Under the pieces are notes generated by a model. It did not search any database, was not told the origin of the DNA, and saw only the letters and a program-made list of their open reading frames with translations. A DNA stretch of 6,074 nt from contig WOZN01000426.1 of the NCBI GenBank assembly GCA_011620245.1, forward strand, positions 1 through 6,074, read 5' to 3'. Positions 1 to 5,768 of the stretch are shown here, one piece after another (the stretch's first letter is position 1; each line of letters opens with the position of its first letter). Made by a program: the position numbers and the translations under genes. The stretch is from Acidovorax sp. GTDB lineage: Bacteria; Pseudomonadota; Gammaproteobacteria; Burkholderiales; Burkholderiaceae_C.

Positions 1-125
1 TCACGCCGCAGCGCTGGACCACCACCTTGCGGGTGATGGACGACCCCTTGCGGGCCGACAGTGGCGCATCCACCCTGGCGCGCTTCGTGGTGGAAGACGG
101 GCGGGCCGGGCCCATGCCGGCGTGA
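1..125 (+). CDS. 3' end of an unidentified protein-coding gene (partial)
   Basis: The frame beginning at base 3 is open for 40 codons to a TGA at 123-125. The visible C-terminus contains the stretch TLARFVVEDGRAGPMPA. Third codon positions are almost all G or C, as in the complete genes of the window, and the other two forward frames lack this pattern, so this is a real gene end cut by the window edge. I do not recognise the family from so short a tail. No transmembrane segment or cofactor motif is visible. Its transcript would run toward ggt, but the 157-base gap, the repeat just after the stop and the good ribosome binding site of ggt argue against tight coupling. No function is assigned. 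Confidence 0.6.
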   Translation, partial: TPQRWTTTLRVMDDPLRADSGASTLARFVVEDGRAGPMPA

Positions 126-132
126 GCCGAAT

Positions 133-182
133 TGCTCATTAATTGATAGCTATCAGCGCTTACCCACAAAGCGCTAGAGGCC
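133..182 (+). repeat. Twin-hairpin intergenic repeat, copy 1
   Basis: This short repeat shares its architecture with 5679-5728 and 2164-2213 (both on the minus strand). After an initial T come a first half-stem (134-138, GCTCA here), a 7-base loop, ATAGC (146-150), 4 spacer bases, AGCGCTT (155-161), a 7-base loop, AAGCGCT (169-175), one base and GAGGCC (177-182). The second stem pairs perfectly over 7 bp. The first is degenerate in this copy, keeping only GCT/AGC. The element starts 7 bases after the stop codon of the upstream gene. It is AT-richer than the flanking coding DNA and encodes no protein. I recall similar sequences in Comamonadaceae intergenic regions, but have not verified this. 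Confidence 0.75.
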
Positions 183-268
183 AAAAACAGTACAAACCCA
201 AGTCACTGTTCCGCAATGTAACAACTACCGGTCCTCCGCCACCCGCCCGGTACCATGGCTCCCCGCCC

Positions 269-274
269 AAGGAG
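269..274 (+). promoter_or_regulatory. Ribosome binding site of ggt
   Basis: AAGGAG is a near-consensus Shine-Dalgarno sequence lying 8 bases before the ATG at 283. It fixes the ggt start, which also places a lipoprotein signal peptide exactly at the N-terminus. An ATG at 255 lies in another frame and precedes this site, so it is not the start. Confidence 0.85.
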
Positions 275-282
275 CACGCAGG

Positions 283-2124
283 ATGCCCAAGACCACTACC
301 ACCACCCTTCGCATTGCGCTGATCGCCGCTGCCGCTCTGCTGGCCGGTTGCAACAGCGCCCCGCCGCTGGCCTACACCGTGCCCAGCCAGCCCGAGGGCT
401 CGTCGGGCTATACGGAAAAGCCGGGCTGGGCCACCGAAAAGTTCGCCGTGGCCGCGGCCAACCCGCTGGCCACCGACGCGGGCTACCAGGTGCTCAAGGC
501 CGGCGGCTCGGCCATCGATGCGGCCATTGCCGTGCAGATGGTGCTGGCACTGGTGGAGCCGCAGTCCAGCGGCATTGGCGGCGGCGCCTTCCTGCTGCAT
601 GCTGCGGGCGACCGGGTGGAAGCCTATGACGGGCGCGAAACAGCGCCCGCCGCCGCCACCGAAAAGCTCTTCATCGGCGCGGACGGCAAACCCCTGCCCT
701 TCAACGATGCCGTGGTGGGCGGGCGCTCGGTGGGCGTGCCGGGCACGGTGCGCATGCTGGAGCTGGCGCACCGCGAGCATGGCAAGCTGGCCTGGCCGCA
801 ACTGTTCCAGCCCGCCATCGAGCTGGCCGAGGGCGGCTTCAAGGTGAGCGCGCGGCTCCATGCCCTGCTGGCCAATGAAAAGTTCCTGTCGCAAGACCCC
901 GTGGCCGCCGCCTATTTCTACGACGCGGCCGGCAAACCCTGGCCCGTGGGCCATGTGCTGAAGAACCCCGAACTGGCTGCGGTGCTGCAAGCCATCGCGC
1001 GGCAAGGCTCCAAGGCGCTGCTGGAGGGCGGCGTGGCCCAGGCCATCGTGGCCAAGGTGCGCACCCACCCCACCAACCCGGGCCAGCTCAGCCTGGCCGA
1101 CCTGGCCGGCTACCAGGCCAGAAAGCGCGAAGCCCTGTGCACCAGCTACCAGGTCGCGCCCCACGCCTTTCGCGTGTGCGGCTTTCCGCCGCCGGGTTCG
1201 GGGGCCATCGCCATCGGCCAGATCCTGGGCATCCTCAAGAACACCGACGCGGCCGCAATGCCGCTGCAGGATGGCCTGCGCGGCCCCGCACCCGGCGCCG
1301 ACTGGCTGCACCTCTACACCGAGGCCGCGCGCCTGGCCTTTGCCGACCGCGCGCAATACGTGGCCGACCCCGATTTCGTGCAGCCCCCCGCCGGCAGCTG
1401 GCTGAGCCTGCTGGAGCCCGCCTACCTGGCCCGCCGCGCCCGGCTGATCGGTGCGCAGAGCATGAAGGTGGCGCAGCCGGGCACGCCGGGCGCCATGCGC
1501 ACCAGCCTGGCTCCCATGCCCGAGCAGCCCGAGCACGGCACCAGCCACATCAGCATCGTGGACGCCTTCGGCAACGCGGTGGCCATGACCACCACCATCG
1601 AAGACCAGTTCGGCGCGCGCCAGATGGTCACCACCAACGCCGCGCGCCCCGGCGGCTTTCTGCTCAACAACGAGCTCACCGACTTCAGCTTTGCCCCCAC
1701 CGACGCGCAGGGCCAGCCCATTGCCAACCGCGTGCAGCCCGGCAAGCGCCCGCGCTCGTCCATGGCGCCCACGCTGGTGTTCGACCAGGCCAGCGGCGAG
1801 CTGCTGATGAGCGGCGGCAGCCCCGGCGGCGCGGCCATCATCCATTACACGGCCAAGACGCTGTATGGCGTATTCAACTGGGGCCTGCTGCCCCAGCAGG
1901 CCATCAACCTGCCCAACTTCGGCACGTTCAACGGCCCCACCCTGCTGGAAGAAAACCGCTTCCCGCCGGCCACGGTGGAGGCCCTGCGCGCACGCGGCGC
2001 CGAGGTGCGCGAGATGAACATGACCAGCGGCCTGCAGGCCATCACCCGCGGCCAGGCGCATGGCAAGAAAATCTGGCTGGGCGGCGCCGACCCGCGGCGC
2101 GAAGGCGTGGTGATGGGCGACTGA
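283..2124 (+). CDS. ggt: Gamma-glutamyltransferase (glutathione hydrolase), predicted lipoprotein
   Basis: The 613-residue product is a gamma-glutamyltransferase (EC 2.3.2.2 / 3.4.19.13), which cleaves or transfers the gamma-glutamyl group of glutathione and related peptides. It is an N-terminal nucleophile hydrolase made as a proenzyme. Residues 1-22 form a signal peptide ending in the lipobox LAG-C with Cys23, so the protein is probably lipid-anchored in the envelope. The residue after Cys23 is Asn, not Asp, which does not suggest inner-membrane retention. The N-terminal family signature (ANPLATDAGYQ through IGGGAF) spans about 59-103. Arg118 in GRETAP matches E. coli Arg114. The nucleophile is Thr420 in GTSH, so autocleavage should give a large chain (24-419) and a small chain of 194 residues. 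Glu464 and Asp467 (NNELTDF), Ser492-Ser493 and Gly515-Gly516 (GGSPGG) complete the usual substrate pocket. Position 440 is Glu where E. coli has Asn411. Length is near the family norm (about 580). It converges with the biotin operon and is probably transcribed alone. Confidence 0.95.
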   Translation: MPKTTTTTLRIALIAAAALLAGCNSAPPLAYTVPSQPEGSSGYTEKPGWATEKFAVAAANPLATDAGYQVLKAGGSAIDAAIAVQMVLALVEPQSSGIGGGAFLLHAAGDRVEAYDGRETAPAAATEKLFIGADGKPLPFNDAVVGGRSVGVPGTVRMLELAHREHGKLAWPQLFQPAIELAEGGFKVSARLHALLANEKFLSQDPVAAAYFYDAAGKPWPVGHVLKNPELAAVLQAIARQGSKALLEGGVAQAIVAKVRTHPTNPGQLSLADLAGYQARKREALCTSYQVAPHAFRVCGFPPPGSGAIAIGQILGILKNTDAAAMPLQDGLRGPAPGADWLHLYTEAARLAFADRAQYVADPDFVQPPAGSWLSLLEPAYLARRARLIGAQSMKVAQPGTPGAMRTSLAPMPEQPEHGTSHISIVDAFGNAVAMTTTIEDQFGARQMVTTNAARPGGFLLNNELTDFSFAPTDAQGQPIANRVQPGKRPRSSMAPTLVFDQASGELLMSGGSPGGAAIIHYTAKTLYGVFNWGLLPQQAINLPNFGTFNGPTLLEENRFPPATVEALRARGAEVREMNMTSGLQAITRGQAHGKKIWLGGADPRREGVVMGD

Positions 2125-2163
2125 AAGACTCTCAGCCTCTGAGCGGAATCTTCAAGGAAAATA

Positions 2164-2213
2164 TGCCGCCAGCGCTTTCAAAATAAGCGCTGGCAGCTAT
2201 CTAAACAATAGCA
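2164..2213 (-). repeat. Twin-hairpin intergenic repeat, copy 2
   Basis: Read on the minus strand, this copy begins with T at 2213. GCTAT (2212-2208), a 7-base loop and ATAGC (2200-2196) form the first stem. The 4-base spacer TGCC, AGCGCTT (2191-2185), a 7-base loop and AAGCGCT (2177-2171) form the second. Both stems pair perfectly, and the second extends to 10 bp because the spacer's GCC pairs with GGC. The trailing GCGGCA replaces the GAGGCC of the other copies. It lies 81 bases downstream of the bioD stop in the same relative orientation as copies 1 and 3 have to their upstream genes. It also sits 39 bases after the ggt stop in the opposite sense. Confidence 0.8.
2168..2194. terminator. Strong hairpin between convergent ggt and bioD, possible bidirectional terminator
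   Basis: GCCAGCGCTT (2168-2177) and AAGCGCTGGC (2185-2194) form a perfect 10-bp stem with a 7-base loop, the stem being part of repeat copy 2. It begins 43 bases after the ggt stop and lies about 100 bases beyond the bioD stop, as expected for a terminator serving convergent genes. There is no uridine run directly after it on the plus strand. On the minus strand a short T-run (ATTTT) follows after a few bases. Terminator function is therefore an inference from position and stem strength. Confidence 0.4.
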
Positions 2214-2220
2214 ACCTGAA

Positions 2221-2236
2221 GCACCCGCATGGGCGC
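2221..2236 (-). terminator. Weak hairpin downstream of bioD
   Basis: On the minus strand GCGCCC and GGGTGC form a 6-bp stem, including one G-U pair, around the loop ATGC. It begins 58 bases beyond the bioD stop. It is followed by a moderately T-rich stretch but not by a proper T-tract, so it is only a weak candidate for ending the biotin transcript. Confidence 0.2.
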
Positions 2237-2294
2237 CGTACAGCCCCTCCCACAGGACCGGGCAGAGCGCACCGGGGCCTGCGCATCCCCGCAC

Positions 2295-2984
2295 CTATGC
2301 AGCTTGCAGCAGCGCCAGCGCCTGCGGCAGATGGGCGGCGATGGCGGCAGGGTGCGGGTCTGGCAGTCGGGGCACATGGCCCAGGAAAGGGGCTGACAGG
2401 CCGGCCTCCAGCGCAGCCAGGTTGTCAGCCACATGGGGCATGGCGGCATCGACCGTGTTGGCCACCCAGCCCGCCAGCCGCAGGCCGCGCGCCCGCACGG
2501 CCTCGGCCGTGAGCAGCGCATGGTTGATGCAGCCCAGGCGCAGGCCCACCACCAGCACCACCGGCAGCCCCAGGTCCACGGCCAGGTCTGCGGTGTCCCA
2601 GCCGCAGCCGAGCGGCACGCGAAAGCCGCCCACGCCTTCGACGAACGCCATGTCGGCCCGCGCCGCCACGCCACGCACGGCCGCCAGCACCGCCTCGCGC
2701 GCGATGGCGCGGCCCTCCAGCCGGGCGGCAATATGCGGCGCGCAGGGCGTGCGCAGCTGCAGCGGGCCCACCTCGTCGTCGCGCAGGTCCATGTTGCTGG
2801 CTGCGCGCAGGCGCAGCACGTCTTCGTTGACCCAGCGGCCGTCCACGCAGTCCTGCCCCGCCGCCAGCGGCTTGATGGCGGCCGCGCGCAGGCCCGACTG
2901 CGCCGCCAGGTGCGTGAGCGCGGCGGTGATGGCGGTTTTGCCGATCTCGGTGTCGGTGCCGGTGATGAAGAAGCCGCGTGTCAT
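2295..2984 (-). CDS. bioD: Dethiobiotin synthetase
   Basis: The 229-residue product is ATP-dependent dethiobiotin synthetase (EC 6.3.3.3). It carboxylates DAPA and closes the ureido ring to give dethiobiotin, the penultimate step of biotin synthesis, in the cytoplasm. The N-terminus carries the P-loop GTDTEIGKT (residues 9-17, Lys16). Lys38 in IKPLAAG matches the E. coli catalytic Lys37. VEGVGG (115-120, Glu116) stands for the usual VEGAGG, and [11 protein letters not shown] (151-161) and WVANT (173-177) are family motifs. Length is close to E. coli BioD (about 225). The ATG at 2984 overlaps the bioF stop in an ATGA arrangement, implying translational coupling. The frame stays open upstream through bioF out of phase, but the P-loop directly after this ATG makes it the start. 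It is the last gene of the bioA-bioF-bioD operon. A TAG stop is followed by the convergent gap to ggt, and no bioB follows. Confidence 0.95.
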   Translation of the reverse strand: MTRGFFITGTDTEIGKTAITAALTHLAAQSGLRAAAIKPLAAGQDCVDGRWVNEDVLRLRAASNMDLRDDEVGPLQLRTPCAPHIAARLEGRAIAREAVLAAVRGVAARADMAFVEGVGGFRVPLGCGWDTADLAVDLGLPVVLVVGLRLGCINHALLTAEAVRARGLRLAGWVANTVDAAMPHVADNLAALEAGLSAPFLGHVPRLPDPHPAAIAAHLPQALALLQAA

Positions 2985-4198
2985 GCCAGCTCTGCCGCCG
3001 CATCGGCCAGCGCCGTCAGCAAACGATCGATATCGGCCGCGCTGTGCGTGCCGCACAGCGTGATGCGCAGGCGCGCCGTGCCCGGCGCCACGGTGGGCGG
3101 GCGGATGGCCGGCACGCGCAGGCCGGCCCGGTCGAGAACGGCGGCCACGCGCAGCGCGGCGGCGTTCTCGCCAATGATGAGTGGCTGGATGGGCGTGTCC
3201 GACGCCACCAGCCGCCAGCCCAGGCCCGGGTGGCGCGCCAGCAATTCGCCCACACCGGCCCGCAGCTGCGCCTGCAGGCGCAAGAGGTTGGCGCGGCGCT
3301 GCTCGCCCTCTGGGCCCGCCATCAGCGCCAGGCTTTGCAGCAGCGCATGGGCCACGGCGGGCGGCGCGGCGGTGGTGAAGATATAGGCCCGTGCGGCCTG
3401 GATCAGGTACTGGATGATTGTGGGGTGCGCGGCCACGAAGGCCCCGGCCACCCCGGCCGCCTTGCCCAGCGTGCCCACCATGATCAGTCGCTCGCTGCAC
3501 AGGCCAAAATGCGCCAGCGTGCCGCGCCCCTGCGGCCCCAGCACGCCAAAGCCGTGGGCGTCGTCCACCACCAGCCAGGCGTCGTGCCGTTCGGCCAGCG
3601 CCAGCAGGACATCGAGCGGGGCCATGTCGCCGTCCATGCTGAACACCGCGTCGGTGACGATCAGCTTGATGCGGGCCGTGCTGGCGCCCAGCAGCGCGTC
3701 GAGCTGCGCCATGTCGCAATGGGCGTAGCGCTGCACCTGCGCCCGGGCCAGGCGCGCGCCGTCGATCAGCGAGGCATGGTTGATCTCATCCGAAAAGATC
3801 ACCGCATCGGCATCGCCCAGGGCCGTCAGCACCGCCAGGTTGGCCATGAAGCCGGTGCAAAAGAACAGCGCCTCGGCGTTCGCAATGGCGGGCGCCACGG
3901 CCGCCGCCAGGGCGCGCTCCAGCGCCGCATGCGCGCTCGAATGCCCGCTGATGAGGTGCGACGAGCCCGAGCCGGCGCCATACCGGCGCGCGCCCTCGGC
4001 CAGCGCCTCGGCCAGCGCGGGATGGGCGGCCAGGCCCAGGTAGTCGTTGCTGCAGAACATCAGCAGCTCGCGCGACTGCCCATCGGCACCGCGCACGCGC
4101 TGCACCGGTGCGGTGGCGCTTTCGGCCTCGCGCAGCACGCGCGTCAGATCGTTGGCCGCGATGGCCTGCAGTTTCTGGTTCAAATGGTCAAGCAGCAT
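2981..4198 (-). CDS. bioF: 8-amino-7-oxononanoate synthase (KAPA synthase)
   Basis: The 405-residue product is the PLP-dependent KAPA synthase (EC 2.3.1.47). It condenses L-alanine with a pimeloyl thioester, releasing CO2, as the first committed step of the biotin ring pathway. It belongs to the alpha-oxoamine synthase branch of fold-type I enzymes. Visible motifs are [10 protein letters not shown] (48-57), [13 protein letters not shown] (73-85), [10 protein letters not shown] (138-147), [11 protein letters not shown] (211-221, with Asp212 and His215 expected to contact PLP) and [13 protein letters not shown] (241-253), where Lys246 should carry the cofactor. The C-terminus contains the [16 protein letters not shown] motif (336-351). 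It is somewhat longer than E. coli BioF (384). The ATG at 4198 lies inside the last codons of bioA (11-base overlap) with only a weak upstream GGCGGA, so initiation probably depends on translation of bioA. A homologous KBL or SPT-type synthase is less likely given bioA and bioD on either side. Confidence 0.94.
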   Translation of the reverse strand: MLLDHLNQKLQAIAANDLTRVLREAESATAPVQRVRGADGQSRELLMFCSNDYLGLAAHPALAEALAEGARRYGAGSGSSHLISGHSSAHAALERALAAAVAPAIANAEALFFCTGFMANLAVLTALGDADAVIFSDEINHASLIDGARLARAQVQRYAHCDMAQLDALLGASTARIKLIVTDAVFSMDGDMAPLDVLLALAERHDAWLVVDDAHGFGVLGPQGRGTLAHFGLCSERLIMVGTLGKAAGVAGAFVAAHPTIIQYLIQAARAYIFTTAAPPAVAHALLQSLALMAGPEGEQRRANLLRLQAQLRAGVGELLARHPGLGWRLVASDTPIQPLIIGENAAALRVAAVLDRAGLRVPAIRPPTVAPGTARLRITLCGTHSAADIDRLLTALADAAAELA

Positions 4199-5504
4199 CG
4201 AGCATATCCGCCAGCGTGGCCATCACGGCCTGGAACAGGAACTGCGCCGTGGGCGCATCGATGAGATAGGGCGGCATCAGGTAAACGGTGCCGCCAATGG
4301 GGCGGATCAGCAGCTCGTGCGCACGCGCCGCCAGATGAAAGCGCTCGGCAAACCGCTCGCCGGGCTCGCGCATGTCGAACGCCAGAATCATGCCGCGCTG
4401 GCGCAGGTGGTGCACGCGCGGGTCGGTGGCCAGGGGCGCGAAGGCATCGGCCAGCAGCCGGGCCTGCACGCGGTTTTTCTCCAGCACCTGGCCGGCGGCA
4501 AAGCGGTCGAGCACGGCATTGGCTGCGGCGCAGGCCAGCGGGTTGCCGGTGTAGGAATGCGAGTGCAGAAAGCCGCGCCCCACCTGCTCGCTCCAGAAGC
4601 TCTGGTACACCGTTTCGGTGGTCAGCACCAGCGACAGCGGCAGCGTGCCGCCGCTGATGCCCTTGGACAGCGTGATGAAGTCGGGCCAGCCGCATTCACC
4701 CTGCTCAAAGGCAAAGAAGCTGCCGCTGCGCCCGCAGCCCACCGCAATCTCGTCGGCAATGAGGTGGATGTCGAACTCGTCGCACAGCGCCCGCACCGCG
4801 CGCAGGTACGAGGGCTCGTGCATCGCCATGCCGGCGGCGCACTGCACCAGCGGCTCGATGATGAGGGCGGCTACATGGCCGCGCCGCTCGGTCAGCACGC
4901 GGCGCAGGTCGGCCAGCGCGCGGGCCTCGGCGTCCGGACCCTGGCGCGCATCGGGCGACTCGACAATGTGGGCGCGCATCAGCAGCGGGTCGTAGGCATC
5001 GCGGAACACCGCCACGTCGGTCACGGCCAGCGCGCCGATGGTCTCGCCGTGGTAGCCGTTGCGCAGGCAGACAAATTCGCGCTTGTCCGCCTGGCCCCGG
5101 TTGCACCAGGAATGAAAGCTCATCTTCAGCGCGATCTCGACGGCCGAGGCGCCGTCGCTGGCAAAGAAGGCGTGGCCCAGCGCGCCACCGGTCAGCGCCG
5201 AGAGCTTTTCCGCCAGCTCGACCGCGGGCGCATGGGTGCAGCCGGCCAGCATGACATGGGGCAGGGTCTCCAGCTGGTGCGTGATGGCGGCGCGGATGCC
5301 GGCATCCGAGTGGCCGAACAGGTTGACCCACCAGGAGCTGTTGGCGTCGAAATAACGCCGGCCTTCCAGGTCGAAAAGCCAGGGGCCTTCACCCCGGGCA
5401 ATGGCCAGCGGCGGGGTGACGGCGGCACGCGCCATCTGGGTGCAGGGATGCCAGACTGCAGCCAGGCTGCGGGCGGCCAGTTCAGCGGAATTCAGGGACT
5501 TCAA
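4188..5504 (-). CDS. bioA: Adenosylmethionine-8-amino-7-oxononanoate aminotransferase (DAPA synthase)
   Basis: The 438-residue product is the PLP-dependent aminotransferase that converts KAPA to 7,8-diaminononanoate (EC 2.6.1.62), typically with S-adenosylmethionine as amino donor. Motifs in order are WHPCTQM (18-24), [10 protein letters not shown] (56-65), [14 protein letters not shown] (88-101), [13 protein letters not shown] (116-128), [14 protein letters not shown] (148-161), IIEPLVQ (215-221), [12 protein letters not shown] (250-261, Asp251), [13 protein letters not shown] (279-291, PLP Lys281), [13 protein letters not shown] (317-329) and [14 protein letters not shown] (400-413, Arg401). 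These identify BioA rather than a generic class III aminotransferase. Position 21 is Cys where E. coli has active-site Tyr17. The start is a TTG at 5504: an in-frame TGA lies immediately before it, and no ATG or GTG occurs before the conserved WHPCTQM block. The Shine-Dalgarno sequence is weak. It is the first gene of the operon, preceded by a 264-base leader, and its end overlaps bioF by 11 bases. Confidence 0.95.
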   Translation of the reverse strand: MKSLNSAELAARSLAAVWHPCTQMARAAVTPPLAIARGEGPWLFDLEGRRYFDANSSWWVNLFGHSDAGIRAAITHQLETLPHVMLAGCTHAPAVELAEKLSALTGGALGHAFFASDGASAVEIALKMSFHSWCNRGQADKREFVCLRNGYHGETIGALAVTDVAVFRDAYDPLLMRAHIVESPDARQGPDAEARALADLRRVLTERRGHVAALIIEPLVQCAAGMAMHEPSYLRAVRALCDEFDIHLIADEIAVGCGRSGSFFAFEQGECGWPDFITLSKGISGGTLPLSLVLTTETVYQSFWSEQVGRGFLHSHSYTGNPLACAAANAVLDRFAAGQVLEKNRVQARLLADAFAPLATDPRVHHLRQRGMILAFDMREPGERFAERFHLAARAHELLIRPIGGTVYLMPPYLIDAPTAQFLFQAVMATLADMLDAA

Positions 5505-5511
5505 TCAACAA

Positions 5512-5534
5512 CTCACTCGCCCGGGCAACCGGGC
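5512..5534 (-). promoter_or_regulatory. bioA translation-initiation region: weak ribosome binding site next to a GC hairpin
   Basis: On the minus strand GCCCGG-TTGC-CCGGGC (5534-5519) forms a perfect 6-bp, all-G/C stem with a 4-base loop. The very next bases, GAGTGAG (5518-5512), are the only Shine-Dalgarno-like sequence, 7 bases before the TTG start at 5504. The hairpin abuts the binding site without including it. It could limit ribosome access or merely be a chance product of high GC. The structure is seen directly; a regulatory role is inferred. Confidence 0.35.
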
Positions 5535-5630
5535 ACGGATGGGGGGCCGGCGCAAGGCATAGGCACGCCCCGCGCGGATGGGGATAAAAACCGCGGCAAG
5601 TATCGCATCCGGTCTTCGTGCCGGTTGCGC

Positions 5631-5644
5631 TGCCAGATCTGGCA
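5631..5644. promoter_or_regulatory. Perfect 14-bp palindrome upstream of bioA, candidate operator
   Basis: TGCCAGATCTGGCA equals its own reverse complement. A second inverted pair, GGTTGC (5623-5628) and GCAACC (5642-5647), partly overlaps its right arm. It sits about 127 bases upstream of the bioA TTG, where a dimeric repressor could overlap the promoter. It does not match the biotin regulator operators I know, so the binding protein, if any, is unknown. Confidence 0.35.
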
Positions 5645-5678
5645 ACCATTCCCGACTGCCCAATATTCGAATGAAATA

Positions 5679-5728
5679 GGCCTCCAGCCCTTATTCAGCA
5701 AGCGCTACCAGCTATATAAATAATAGCA
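5679..5728 (-). repeat. Twin-hairpin intergenic repeat, copy 3
   Basis: On the minus strand the copy reads T (5728), GCTAT (5727-5723), a 7-base loop and ATAGC (5715-5711). Spacer TGGT follows, then AGCGCTT (5706-5700), a 7-base loop, AAGGGCT (5692-5686), G and GAGGCC (5684-5679). The first stem is perfect and the second has a single mismatch. It begins 40 bases after the stop of the acyl-CoA synthetase gene, in the same orientation as that gene. AT-rich sequence resembling the tail of copy 2 continues to about 5665. Confidence 0.8.
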
Positions 5729-5768
5729 CCCATGGATGCTCCCTGTGTTGCCGGCCACACGGAAATGG

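Larger units (their letters stand above)
5505..5768 (-). other. Leader and intergenic region upstream of bioA
   Basis: This 264-base gap separates the acyl-CoA synthetase gene from bioA, both leftward. It holds repeat copy 3 next to the upstream gene, a 14-base palindrome near the middle, a 9-base direct repeat CGGATGGGG (5536-5544 and 5575-5583) and the hairpin beside the bioA ribosome binding site. The promoter for bioAFD should be here, yet I found no convincing -35/-10 pair on the minus strand. I also found neither a BirA-type operator (TTGTAAACC spaced from GGTTTACAA) nor a BioR-type site (TTATMKATAA). Confidence 0.5.

Noticed and set aside
207..223. TGTT-N9-AACA inverted repeat upstream of ggt as an operator
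   Set aside because: Only four bases per arm match, which is expected by chance in an intergenic gap. No promoter elements could be placed around it.
160..2061. A 633-codon open frame on the minus strand across ggt
   Set aside because: It mirrors ggt. High GC at third codon positions suppresses stops on the opposite strand, the translation is low-complexity Gly/Ala/His/Arg-rich, and no family motif appears, whereas the plus-strand frame has all GGT motifs.
2131..2143. CTCAG-CCT-CTGAG hairpin just after the ggt stop as a terminator
   Set aside because: The stem is only 5 bp with a 3-base loop and has no T-tract. The 10-bp hairpin slightly further on is a better candidate.
2295..3719. A 474-codon minus-strand frame that would extend bioD upstream
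   Set aside because: The added N-terminal part is bioF read out of frame and is low-complexity. The P-loop starts only a few residues after the ATG at 2984, which matches normal BioD length.
5513..5701. A 62-codon minus-strand open frame just upstream of bioA, possible leader peptide
   Set aside because: It starts with TTG inside repeat copy 3, has no ribosome binding site and shows no codon bias typical of the neighbours. It has no biotin-related or regulatory codon run.
4047..5723. A 558-codon open frame on the plus strand across bioA
   Set aside because: It is antisense to a fully conserved BioA and runs through the leader and repeat copy 3, with no recognisable domain. It is a codon-bias shadow.
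5505..5768. Riboswitch, BirA or BioR control site for the biotin operon
   Set aside because: I looked for the BirA operator halves and TTATMKATAA and found no acceptable match. No structure matching a riboswitch class I know was visible.
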